A stretch of 64,000 nucleotides of DNA from Clavaria fumosa (Eukaryota > Basidiomycota > Agaricomycetes > Agaricales > Clavariaceae): the NCBI GenBank assembly GCA_951802425.1, contig OX637805.1, forward strand, positions 806,001-870,000, read 5' to 3'. The notes beneath the pieces are model-generated. The model ran no database searches. It was not told the origin of the DNA and saw only the letters and a list, made by a program, of their open reading frames with translations. The position numbers were made by a program, and so were the translations under genes. This document shows positions 53,141 to 64,000 of this stretch, in pieces (position 1 is the first letter of the stretch; the number at the start of each line of letters is the position of its first letter).

Positions 53141-56100
53141 GCACACCCACAAAGGCACCCGGCTCTCTATACCCAACTCACCATAGTGTCATGGACTATG
53201 TTACTGGAAGTAGCTTGAATGTAAACAATTTACTTACAGAAAACATAAAAAACAATAGTGTAGTACAGAAGTATGCCAAAAAGGAAAGCAGCCATGCTTC
53301 CCTAAGTATGGTGAATATTACTACACTCCAGAAACAAAGCAAATCGGACTACTCTACATATCATTTTCTTCCAAATAATTTAGTTGAAATTCATAACATC
53401 TTCCACACACCTGGTGAGACTGGTGCGAAAACCAAAAATCCTGTGAAACCTCTGAAGACAGACATAATACCCTGTGCTGGCAGGAAATGTCTGGAAGTAA
53501 AAATCTGCCTTAGGCAAGGGATAAATGCTGACCCAGTCGAAGTACTAGCCCTGATTGATTCAGGCTGTACTATTTCTATCATGGACCAACAATGGGCTAA
53601 AGAGCAAAAACTCATCACTACCCCATTGAATAAGCCCATGAAAGCCCAACTGGCTGACAGAAGTTGGAGCGCAAATGAAGCCACCAATTCCATAAAAACT
53701 ACAGTGCTCATCGGTCAGCATCACAGTGAGGAAATGGATTTTCCCCTGTTCAACACTGGATCAAGCAAAGTCTATTTGGGCTATGATTGGTTGAAAAATA
53801 ACCACCCCCAAATAAACTGGGCAGAGCGTTGGATCGCACTCCCTAGATGGGATTCTTCTTTAGTGGCCTCCATTGCAATAAACATGGTTGATGTTGATTT
53901 CCTTCCAGACCTAATGAAGGAATTCCCCACCATTTTCAGCGATGCCATATTCAAAAAGGGAGCTATAAGCCGACCTGGCTTTGACATGCACATAGAGTTG
54001 AAGCCTGGTGCTCAACCCTTCAGGTCGAAACTATACCCTATGAACCCCAAACATACCCAGAAGTGCCGAGAGTATCTCGATCAAGCTCTTGCACAAGGAC
54101 ATATTGAGGAATGCAGACATACAGAATGGTCATCACCCTTCTTCTTTAAAAAGGAAATGCAAAGGGATGGTTCTTATAGACTAAGACCCATAGTTGATTA
54201 CACGAAGTTAAACAACTTAACTGTCAAGAACAGTTACCCCCTTCCCTTAATAAGAGACCTCATCAATGGAATCGGTGATGATGACCTTTTTACATTACTC
54301 GATGTATTATGGGGCTTTCATAATATTCCCTTGGATGAATGGTCACAGCTGCTTGCAGCTTTTTGTACAGTTTTCGGTAACTTTAAACCGAAAGTCATGC
54401 AGTTTGGAATGTGCAATGCGCCTAGCCAATTCCAAGGCATGATGAACAAGGCATTAGAGAAGGAAATCGCTACTGGACATGTGAAAGTATATGTCAATGA
54501 TATACTTATTCACACTAAAAGTTCAGAAAAGGATTTCCACTGTTCACTTGTGAGGCGAGTCCTCACTGCACTGCGAAACTTTAGTTTGTGCATGAGACCA
54601 GAGAAATGTGAATTTGAGGTTAACAGGACTACATACTTTGGATTAGTTATATCCAAAGGGAAGATGGAACTGTCACCAAAAAAGTGCAGTGGGATCCAGG
54701 ATTGGCCCATCCCGAAAAACCTCAAAGAACTCCAAAAATTCATAGGTCTCCTAAACTATTATAGGAGGTTCATCCCCAACTTCTCAAAGGTCACCAAACC
54801 CTTGCATGAACTTACAGGGTTGGAACCTTGGGCCTGGATGCCCGTATGCCAGGCAGCCTTCGACAAGCTCAAAAGGCTCTTGATGAACCCCCCAGTGCTA
54901 CGTTCCCTGCTCGAAAGAGGCCAGTTCTGAATCGAGTGTGACGCTAGTAACTATGCTACTGGTGCTGTTCTTTCACAAAAAGATGAAAGTGGGAAATGGC
55001 ACCCTATAGATTACTTAAGCGCGGGAATGTCCTCCGCTGAGCGGAATTATGAGATTTACAATAAAGAATTGATGTTGATCATCAGGGCTTTTCGTGAGTG
55101 GTCCAAGTGGCTTTTGTCACCGCCAGACCCCATAGAGGTCTGGACTGACCACCAAAATCTCCTATATTTCCGGAAACCTCAGAATCTCAATGGTAGACAG
55201 GCCAGGTGGATGATGGAGCTCCAAAACTATAACTATACACTCCATCACATAAGAGGAAAGAATAACGGCCATGCCAATCTTCTTTCCCAAAGACCTGGAC
55301 ATGATGAGGGACACAATGACAATAAAGATGTCACCCTCATTAAACCTGAGCATCTGAGAGTCTGAAATATAGTATCGATTGGACCAGATTCCAATCTAGA
55401 AAAACAAATAAAAACCGCAACCAAGAAATCCCCTCCTACTGAGGTAGGGCGCTACTGGTTAGAGACCAGTGAGGGTTTCTGGATGCACAAAAACAGACTG
55501 TGGATTCCTCCGGATGCAACCCTCTGAGAGAGGATAATTCGGAGTCATCATGACACCCTGCTCACAGGACACCCAGGTCCTGAAAGAACCTGTGAGCTAA
55601 TTGAGCATAATTACTGGTGGCAGGAACTCCACCAGGATACACTCAAGTACACACATGCCTGCGACTGGTGTCAGAGAAACAAGGTGGACCGGACCAAGCA
55701 AGCTAATCCACTCCACCTGCACACCATCCCACCTGGACTGTGGGAAGAAATCACATGGGACATAATTGGACCAATTCCTAAGTCCAAGTCCTATGATGGA
55801 ATCTTAGTAATCATAAACTGATTCACTAAGCACCTCATACTGCAGGCAGTAAAAATGAAACTCACCACAGACGAGGCCTTAGCCATCCTCTGTGACAGAG
55901 TGTTCAGGGAGCATGGACTCCCTAAAAAGATAATCAGTGACAGAGACAGGAGGTTTACCTCTGCGCTCATCACTGCCTTTTATAAAGCCATGGGGATTCA
56001 GGCAAACCCCTCAATGGCTTATCATCTGCAGACAGACGGACAGTCCAAGTGGACCAATCAGGAAATTGAAACTTTCCTGAGACATTACATTACACACCAC

Positions 56101-56946
56101 CAGGATGATTGGACAACTTGGCTGCCCACAGCCAAGTTCTCTTATAATGACAAGGTGAACTCCGCGACGGGGTATACACCTTTCTATTTAGACTTTGGGA
56201 GACACCCTTGGAAAGGGGAAATCTCAAAGAAGTCCACTGATGTACCACACATGGATAAACTCATTGAGGACTTATTAGAGGCTAGAGAGAAAGCTAGGCT
56301 TTCCCTCGAAAAGGCAGTGGAGCAAATGAAGCTCCAGTACAACCAACATAGGAGAACAGCCCTTGTGTATAAAAAAGGAGATTTGGTCTGGCTAGATGCC
56401 AAGAACCTTAAACTCCCCAAGGGACTAACCCCTAAGTTGGCAGGGAAAAGAGTAGGACCCTTCCCCATTGAGTCTAAAGTGGGAGAAGGAGCATATCGTC
56501 TAATGCTCCCACCACAATGGAAAATACATAACATATTTTTGGAAGGGCTCCTCAAACCCTATATACTGCCTGCATTCCCTAGCCAGGAACGCGAACCTCC
56601 TCCACCTCCTGAAATCATCAGTGATGAACCAGAATATGATGTCGAAAAGATTATCGACTCTAAACTTGAAGGATGAGCAAGGAAACTAAAATACTTGGTA
56701 CTCTGGAAAGGTTACCCCAAAGAAGAAGCCACATGGGAACCTTTGGAAAATCTTGGAAATGCAAAGGAAGCCATCCAAGATTTCCACAAAGAGCATCCAG
56801 AGGCATCAAGGAAACTCAGGAGCATAGACCACTCCCAGTTATCCTTCTGTCCTTACGAGAATCTCACCAATTGGGAAGGGGAAGTCCAAGACTGGACTCA
56901 TGGATGTGTTCATGTGGACATGAACCTCAGGAGGGGGGTAATGTAA
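53137..56946 (+). pseudogene. Element B pol with chromodomain
   Basis: A single frame of 3.8 kb, -1 relative to gag, interrupted only by TGA at 54928, 55363, 55525, 55819 and 56674. Protease has LIDSGCTISIMD. Reverse transcriptase has YRLRPIVDYTKLNNLTVKN and MQFGMCNAPSQFQ; its active site reads VYVNDILIH, so the first Asp of YxDD is Asn. RNase H has IECDASNYATGAVLSQ. Integrase has ISDRDRRFTSAL. The C-terminus is a chromodomain (EYDVEKIIDSKLEG, then LKYLVLWKGYPKEEATWEP and AIQDFHKEH), which in chromoviruses guides insertion to modified histones. Ends at 56946 by the polypurine tract. Confidence 0.88.
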
Positions 56947-57790
56947 GGATAATCAAATTTCCTTACATAATTATCACTGTGAAGCACCTGGCATTTAGCA
57001 CCCACAACCTAAGCACTCACTTTGAGCACCTGTTGGATTAAGCGCCTGACTAGCATGCTACTGCTTAGTAATAGGTCTGCGCTAATATGACTCTAAGTGC
57101 CCATATTAGTGCCGGTATTACTTAAGCATAATTGGTGCTTAGTAAAGCAAGGCTTGAGCATTGCTCGCCCACGTGAAACATCAAGTCATGTGATTAATGG
57201 CTCACACGGACCATAGAACACCTGTGCAACTATTGGACTTTATTCATCCCTAACTGTGCCGAGGCCCGGCTAGGTATGGCACCTAGTCCGAGAAGCCCAA
57301 GTGTTAGGCACACCCAAAATGGCAACTACCATAAGCGCTGGACCAGTGCTTATGCCTACACATGACCGGACCGACTCCCACAAAGTCTGGATCACAGGCA
57401 GTGACAATAACGAGGGAGTTCTCACAGAGAGCTTCTGTGACTGATGAAAGACCATGCTAGGAAGGCACCCTGGTCTGTGTGTGCTGCAGACAGTCAGCAA
57501 CCACACTTCTTAGGCACATGTTCCCATGCCTTGTGATATAGAAGCAGTGTTGTACTGCATGGACCATGATAAGGAGATAAGGCCCATTAGTATAAGTAGT
57601 CAGTCGTTCAGTCGTCTTAGTTCCCTCATCTTCGACCTGGTCTATACCTGACCAGCTCCTGTACTGTAGAATAGACTTCTTGTAGTTGCCTATAGTATTC
57701 ATGTCCCCTGACTTCGACTCTGATGCCTAAGACTGAGTCACACCACAACCCCAGTTGAGCTGGTGGCTGGTCGCTGACAGCCTGGGGCAT
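56942..57790 (+). repeat. 3' LTR of element B
   Basis: Starts TGTAAGGATAATC right after the purine tract GGAGGGGGGTAA. A TATA-like ATTAGTATAAGTAG lies near 57588-57601, with TCAGTCGTTCAGTCG after it. The right end was not fixed by a second copy; 57790 is an estimate. Confidence 0.6.
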
Positions 57791-57896
57791 AGCTGGTGCT
57801 GTGAAATATTCAATGGAAAGCAGCATGTTTTGGATTGAAAATATCTCAATGCAAGAAACTTGCAAGTGTTATAATATGGCACATCATTCAATGACT

Positions 57897-59877
57897 TCAT
57901 ACAGTTGGAGCCCAGCAAGTACAAATTATATCACCAACCACAACAGCATCCTGTTTCAAATGCACAGTACCCATTTGTCTGTCAGAGATTGCAGGATCCT
58001 TATAAATAGGACATGCCATCTCCGCATCAGTCATCTTTTTCAAGCCAAGTGCCTTAGATCTGGAAATATGTTCTTGGAAGAAGGACATACTGTGGCATAG
58101 GTGTGATCTAAGAAGTCCTCCAACAAATAGCCGGGTTTTGTGAAAGCTTGTTCAAAGATACAGGCAAGAGTTGAGATAGCAGAATGATAATGACACTTGA
58201 GTGAGAGTAGCTCCCACAAAGAAGAGTCAAGTGCAAAGGTCACATTCGGATTGCATTCCTCCTCGAGAAATGGGTCTGTTAATGTACTCAAATTCATCAG
58301 TGCTAGTCAGACGCAATATCAATGGCCAGACAAACCATTTTGCATTCCAATGCTCTCTTCATCACAATGTATCATTCGCATGAGTCTGGGGTGTCGCTTG
58401 AGTATATTGTAGACAAACGGAATAACAGTGACAATTGCTGCGGGGGATGCATTGAGAGATAAGCGGGATATCTTCTTGACGAATGATGCTATGAGCGTGG
58501 CCGGTAAGTGTCTGAGTTGTGATTAGCCATCTTCCGTTAAGGGAGGAGCCGAGAACTTACGTCGAATCCAAAGACATTTCCAGTACCCTCAAAAATTGTG
58601 CTCGGTGTTTGAGGTGAAGCACATCCCGGTCAAGGAATGTATACATGCGGGTATAGAAAGAAGGATAGTCGCTGCATCATATTAATGACTTCTCATCCTT
58701 TGAACAAGTACTGTAGACAGACAGACTCACAGGTTATATCGTCTTATTAATAAAAGGAGAGTGTGAAGAGAGAGGACACCCACTACACCTCCTGCACAAA
58801 TTGATATGTCATGGAACTCTAGCACTGTCAAATATGGCATACCCTGATCAATGCATGAGCCTACCCAGTCCATGACAATCAATGGCTGAGTGAGGTGTGG
58901 CACAACGCTGCAATGCAAGACATTCAAGGCACGCAAGGAGAGCGCCCGATCCGTCGCAGACAGTCTCGGAAGTAGAGCTAGCCAAGCGCGAGTAAAAGCA
59001 GCTCTATGAGATCCAATATAATGGAGGGATTCATGAACTGTGTTTCGACTAGATCCGGGCTTCACGCCGAGCTCCTCAACCCACCATGTCTTGAGATCAG
59101 AAGCACTACTAGGGAATTTGGTCAGGCGCTCGAGAATGCTCAGAAGGTTGACAGCGGTCATCTTTCCATCTGTCGTGGAAAGAATAGAACTTGGAAGGGC
59201 ATTCAACTCGTGCAACATGGTGGGAACGGCGAACAAACGCACGAAGCTTCGCGCAGGAAAAACCAGCGCACATCGTCATAGACATTCAGCCAAGTCTCCA
59301 CAAATGTATCGCGCACGTCGGGTGCCGGCTCGACCCCATCGATGACCTGTCCCCATTGCAATTCCGATGGAGGGTGAGGAGGGACGAGGAGAGCGATAAC
59401 TATTTTCCTGAAGTGCGATATGTGGAATGCCAATTGGGACGGCATGGGAAAAAGTGCAGACAGATGTTTCTGAAGCGAGAATAGGATTTTGAGCGCTGAA
59501 ATCTGGTTTGAAGATGTGAGTGACACGAATAGGCGGCGAGGATTCCGCCGCACCCTCAGTGTTTTTTCTTCGACTCGGAGGAGCCCAACCAAGACATCAG
59601 TATAATGATTCAGCCTCTTCATCAACCAATCTCGGACTATTTTTCCTTCAGGATCGACCCTGGTCTGAAAGTCCATCTTTCCACTCCTCAAAATCGTCAC
59701 GAAAGTCCGATAGAGCGCGTAGATCGCCGTGGAGGTCTCAGCGGCATTACGAGCGCGAGACATCAAGTCTAGAAAGTCAACCAAAGGATTGAGTGACACA
59801 TTCTCTGAAATTGCGACGGTAATTTTGCCCTCCAATTCTTTGAGCTGAGATAAATACCAAGAGTTCTCTGGCGGCAT
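57897..59877 (-). CDS. NOC4: Nucleolar complex protein Noc4, 3' end disrupted
   Basis: Exons from 59877 (MPPENSWYLSQLKELEGKI) leftwards. The N-terminal part has VYDDVRWFFLREA, then LKTWWVEELGV; the CBF/Mak21-type part has LHCSVVPHLTQPL, YPSFYTRMYTFLDRDVLHLK, LEMSLDSTHLPATLIASFVKK, IPFVYNILKRHPRLMRMIHC, DPFLEEECNPN, SLWELLSLKCHYHS and TKPGYLLEDFLDHTYAT. Noc4 partners Nop14 in assembling the 40S ribosomal subunit in the nucleolus. After DHTYAT (about 58097) the expected final segment (an acidic/basic tail, roughly 30 residues) is not found. Reading through the next donor gives 16 unrelated residues and a stop at 58040. Sequence beyond is AT-rich and adjoins element B. Confidence 0.85.
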
Positions 59878-59993
59878 GAAGAAGGGTATGGAGCGAAAAT
59901 GAGATTACGTACACAGCAACTTACTTACATAAGGGAGGAGGCGGTCTGGTCATTCTACAAAGCTTCTGAGGTCGAGACTGGGGCTACTCACTC
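59878..59993. promoter_or_regulatory. Short bidirectional promoter, NOC4 and WC-1-like gene
   Basis: Only 116 bases separate the two start codons, so 5' leaders and control sites must be shared or overlap. No clear TATA box. Confidence 0.5.
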
Positions 59994-62284
59994 ATGCCAA
60001 TAGCCAAATACTTTGCACCACTGGCAGCCGGTATTTTTCAGGCCACAGACGGCGCCCCTACCACGCATCCTCCATGCGATCAATATGTACCTCCTGGTTT
60101 TGAGGTTCCATTCCAATTGCCCCAGTTCATTCTTTCTGCTCCGCCAGTCATTCAAGAGGCTGGAGAAGGCGGAGGCGTAACAAATGAGACTTGCTCGCTA
60201 CCCTGGTCTTGGTCCCAAAATTCTACGTCCAAGCTAGCTGCTGATGATGTGTAAGTTTCGTGACATGACGGTTCAATCCAACCTTAATTCGACGACACCT
60301 ATGTAGACACCTTACATCAGTCTCCGCTTTCGTTTCGCCCCGCGAACTCCTTGCACCTTCGACGATCCTGGCGACTTGTTTGCAACCAGAGCTTTACCGT
60401 TTATCGCAACTTTCGACAGCTCCCAATGTACCGTCGTTAACTATTTCGGACAAGTGCTCTCAGGCGCCATCGATGGCCCATCGACCACTTTCCTCGTTCA
60501 CGTCACCTAAGTTTCCGGTGTATTCCTCAACAGGCTTCGATATACTGAACATCTTGTCACGCGTTGCAACTCGTCGAAGCCCCAAAATTACATTGGGCCC
60601 AGTAGACCTCACATGCTCCTTTGTTGTTGTGGATGCCCGCGGTTTTGACAACCCTATTATATATTGTTCGGAAACATTCTGCAAGCTCACGGGCTACGAA
60701 GAACGAGAAGTTCTCGGTCGAAATTGCCGCTTCCTCCAATCGCCCCACGGCTCAGTCCAACGAGGGGAACGTAGACAATATACTTCACCCGAAGCCGTCA
60801 TGCATCTGAAAAGGTGCCTTGGTGCCGACAAGGAGTGTCAAACGAGCCTCATCAATTTTCGTAAGGGTGGACAAGCGTTCATGAATCTCGTCACCGTGAT
60901 ACCTATTGAAGGCGGGCTAACCGGGTCCGAGGAGGAAAAGGACCAAGTCGCCTTCCACGTGGGCTTCCAAATAGATTTGACAGATCAACCTAACCGCATT
61001 TTGGAAAAGTTGAGAGAGGGGACGTATATTTCCGATTTTCACTCTCCTTGCGAGGTGGGAGGTCCGTATTTGGTAGGCCCTCCCAAAGATCGGAAGGATT
61101 GTCTACGTCGGCTGCCAGGAACTATATCTAAGGATCTCAGTGCTCTACTCGTTGAGCCGTCCTTTATCAAGTCCATCCCGTTGTCAAGTTCAACCATTGT
61201 AACCCCTGGTGAGAAGGATGGGCAAGAAAATAGAGATGGCCACCACGTTCTCAATCTCATCTTGCTTGAATCATCACCCGACTTTATTCACGTCCTTTCG
61301 CTGAAGGGCAACTTCCTTTACGTCGCGCCTAGTGTCCGCATTGTCCTTGGTTACCAACCCCATGAACTAGTTGGCAAAAGTGTTGCGGATTTCTGTCATC
61401 CCGCGGACGTCATACCAGTTATGCGCGAGTTGAAAGACTCCAGCACTGTTCCAAGCTCTGTGCACGATGCCACGACCGCCATGCGACCAGCTAAGAGCGT
61501 CGATCTACTTTACCGGGCTCGCGACAAATCTGGAGGGTTTATTTGGGTTGAGGCGAGAGGTCGATTGTTCATTGAACCGGGCAAGGGTCGCAAGGCAATC
61601 ATCCTGAGCGGGAGGACGCGCAGGATGCAAAGTTTAGACTGGGGAGCAGTAGCCAAGGGTGGAGGATTTGAAGCAAGCAAGGAATTCTGGGGAAGCGTCT
61701 GCGCAGAGGGGACATTCCTCATCGTCGGCTCTGCGGTGCGAGAGGTCCTGGGCTGGGGAGTGACCGAGGTGATGGGCAGGATGCTTGCGAACTTCGTTGT
61801 TCCGGATGGAACTACATCTCTGTCTCTGCCGGACGAGGTACGGAGAATGGCCTATGACATAAGCATCACCGAACCGAAGAAATTCTGGGTGAACATGGTA
61901 CGGAAGGATGGCGGACATGTTGGCGTGATCATTGTGCTTTATCGTCCCACTGACTGCTCTTCTGGCCCCTCATCCCTCATTTGTCAAATCAAAGTTGCGC
62001 ATCCCTCGGCCATGTACGAAGCTTTTGGAAAACGGCTCGTGCTCCCGTTTTCCTCTAATATCTTCGAGGAATTGGAGACGTCTCGCGGCAGCAGTTGGCA
62101 GTACGAACTGCAACAACTCAAGTATAGCAATCAGCACTTGTTGGAGGAAATTGCACTTCTGGAGAGTCAGACTGCTTTACAATCCTCCGCTCCACCTCCA
62201 AGTACATGCCATCTTGCCTCGTTATCCCCTTCACACACGGAATGGCCGCCGATATTAACACATGTTGATCCAGCATCATATTAA
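59994..62284 (+). CDS. WC-1: White collar 1-like LOV photoreceptor
   Basis: Two exons, 59994-60250 and 60307-62284, about 744 residues. The first PAS domain is a LOV domain: FVVVDARGFDNPIIYCSETF, LTGYEEREVLGRNCRFLQ, in which the Cys of GRNCRFLQ (about residue 226) forms the light-driven flavin adduct, then QTSLINFRKGGQAFMNLV and GFQIDLTDQ. A second PAS (FIHVLSLKGNFLYVAPSVRI, LGYQPHELVGKSVADFCHP) and a third (GTFLIVGSAVREVLGWGV) follow. No GATA zinc finger is present; basidiomycete WC-1 proteins lack it and rely on the partner WC-2 for DNA binding. It should sense blue light and act in the nucleus on development genes. It is shorter than some relatives. Confidence 0.92.
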
Positions 62285-64000
62285 TCGTTCAGTGAAGCCG
62301 TCAGGGAACTTCCTTTAGACCCTTGCTGCTATAGCATACATTTCGACAAGCACTCCACAACTGACTACTCTTCAAGAATTCTTCATACGCATCATACACA
62401 CACGCCATGTAGATTTACGGAGGTTCAGTTCCACTTGTACTGAGTTTTTGGAATCATTTCTTGTGCGCACAGAAACCACATTATTGAGGGATTAAGAGTG
62501 CGTTCGGAAGCACTTTGCCTTGATGCAAGGTTGCTGCAAAATCTCTATTTTGCACTTGTGAGACAGAGACAGAGTTCTTGAGGATGATATTCAACTTGTT
62601 TCTGCCAAACACTACTGTTGTGTGATCAGCCTCAGAGTGACCAGAGCTCATGCCCAGAGCTCTTGACATGGCATGGCAACAGTCTCTGATTCACTCCTCC
62701 AGATTATAACTTGATAGCAGCTACAGTCTTGGTACTACCACCAGAGACCTCACTCCCAACAAGAGCATTCTCACACACAGTCCAGGCAACAGGTTTTGGA
62801 TTGTTGTTGCCCCAGTTTCCTGTGAATTTCTGCTTGATCAGAGTCTTGATGAGGAGTGCTTTGTCACCAACAGTCCATTTTGTTGAGGTTTTGTCCTTTT
62901 CTTTCATCATAATGAGAGTGTGAAGGTGAAAGGTGTGTGTGTGACTGAAGAGTTTTGGGGGTACAAAGAGGTGCGACACTGCACTCAACTTTGTCACATT
63001 GCAATCTCAATCTCATTTCTCAATCTCATTATGTGACAAGCCTCACTGAACACACCTCTGCTGCATGCAAAATTTTGAGATCACAAGATTTTTTTTTGGC
63101 AGGTGTTGCTGTGTGACAAACCTGTGCCAAGCACACTCTAAACAACATTGGAAAGCTTTTGAAGAATTGATTGGTCAGTAGCAAGTGAATAAATAGGTTC
63201 AGTGACAGCAAAGAAATATTCATCACAAGAAATGTAAAAGAACATTTTGTTGCAAAAGCAAAGGTGATATAAAGGCATTACAACCACTTGAAAAGTAGTT
63301 GGCACAGCTCTATATTCAAGTAAAAATAAAAATAACCATTACACACCAAATTCTTGGTGGATTCAGATGTTATGCCTGAGGAATTGGTCAAGCTTCTTGT
63401 ACTACTTTGATTATAATTATTTACTGGTCACACTGTTTACTTAGGGCTGTTAACCACCTAGGGCATAGACACTCCTAAAGTCCCCAGAGTATGCAGGCTT
63501 ACAGTCAACCTATGGATTTAATATAAAGTGGCCATACACATGCCTTATATCAATAATATGTCTTGATGGCTTACCATACAGGATGTCAAGGGACCAGTAT
63601 CATGGTAGCCACTTATTTTTTTAAATTGACAGTGTAATTGGTTGATTCAATCCCAAACCTTTTTCTTTAGGGTGCATTTGTTATGCAGTAATGCCTGCCA
63701 AAAAAAGTCAAAATTCTATGTGTGGCACACTTACATGCTACATAAGAAATTCCAATCAAGACAACTCTGGTATCTGAAACCATCCTAATAGTCTGTCTTA
63801 ATGACACATTTTGTTGCAGGGAGCAGCATCCAAGAGTGAGGTGAATGTTGTGGCCAGGTCACTTGTTGAGAAACAGGAAGGTAAACACAAAATCAAGACA
63901 GAAGACTTAAGGTCCTCAAGATGGGGGCAGTGTTGTGAGTCCTTCCATTTATGGAAGGATTGTTCATTCCTCTGTCCAGCAGGGATTTTTGTTCATTCAT
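62285..64000. other. Gene-poor AT-rich right end
   Basis: No intact gene. Contains the Myb/SANT-like relic at 62704-62997. A weak 8-bp hairpin (TCCTTCCATTTATGGAAGGA) lies at about 63942-63961. The rest looks like old repeat DNA. Confidence 0.5.
62704..62997 (-). pseudogene. Myb/SANT-like DNA-binding domain relic
   Basis: The minus-strand frame contains KWTVGDKALLIKTLIKQK, then NNNPKPVAWTVCENAL, then SEVSGGSTKTVAAIKL before a stop. The spacing of W, W and the helix pattern (KWT...AWT...KT) matches the Myb/SANT-like domain common in basidiomycete transposon-associated proteins. It breaks off at a TAA where the third helix should continue. Likely a decayed transposon gene. Confidence 0.5.

Larger units (their letters stand above)
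52113..57790 (+). mobile_element. Ty3/gypsy chromovirus, element B
   Basis: gag, pol with a C-terminal chromodomain, polypurine tract and a 3' LTR, all on the plus strand. No 5' LTR like the one starting TGTAAGGATAATC at 56942 was found upstream, so the 5' end is missing or rearranged. The element has in-frame TGA codons and an inactivated reverse transcriptase motif. Confidence 0.85.

Noticed and set aside
43970..56946. TGA reassigned to an amino acid in the retroelements
   Set aside because: Host genes in the window use TGA as a normal stop, and the loss of YxDD in both elements fits decay better than recoding.
60265..60285. tRNA B-box-like sequence GGTTCAATCC
   Set aside because: Lies in the intron of the WC-1-like gene, and no cloverleaf could be formed around it.

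Overview
This is a 64 kb window of nuclear DNA from a filamentous basidiomycete, most likely an Agaricomycete. Genes carry many short GT-AG introns of about 50-70 nt, often with very small exons, and sit on both strands. Several proteins are typical of this group: a white collar 1-like LOV photoreceptor without a GATA finger, a p67phox-like NoxR, a trifunctional TRP1, a polarisome Spa2, an Skt5/Chs4 protein with a CaaX box, and an Armillaria-type flavin-dependent halogenase. All gene models below were spliced by hand from the sequence. No RNA gene or CRISPR array was seen.

Layout. (1) 0.1-9.2 kb: a PinX1/Gno1-type G-patch gene, then two intact cytochrome P450 genes arranged tail to tail as an inverted duplication. 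The duplication carries a broken fragment of the G-patch gene, and a third, decayed P450 piece lies beyond it. (2) 10-12.4 kb: a nine-exon flavin-dependent halogenase. With the P450s this suggests a small halogenated-metabolite locus, although no polyketide, terpene or peptide synthase is visible. (3) 12.7-40.3 kb: a conserved core. In order it holds an Ams2/Spt21-like regulator, NoxR, TRP1, an Slt2-type MAP kinase, a Drs2-type lipid flippase, Spa2, a wax-synthase-like acyltransferase, Skt5/Chs4, and a long gene joining a BTB domain to a CAP-Gly domain. Many of these act in hyphal polarity, cell-wall integrity and membrane traffic. (4) 40.7-41.1 kb: a small predicted membrane protein.

(5) 41.3-57.8 kb: a block of retroelements. 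The 3' part of a Ty1/copia element (minus strand) is interrupted by a 5' LTR and gag-pol of a Ty3/gypsy chromovirus (element A, plus strand), which is itself truncated before its chromodomain. After 2.6 kb of decayed repeats comes a second chromovirus (element B, plus strand) that keeps its chromodomain and 3' LTR. Inside gag and pol the in-frame stops are all TGA, and both elements have YxND in place of the catalytic YxDD of reverse transcriptase. Both signs point to CpG-directed C-to-T mutation. (6) 57.9-62.3 kb: NOC4 (minus strand), whose 3' end is lost beside element B, head to head with the WC-1-like photoreceptor gene. (7) 62.3-64 kb: AT-rich DNA with a relic of a Myb/SANT-like transposon gene.
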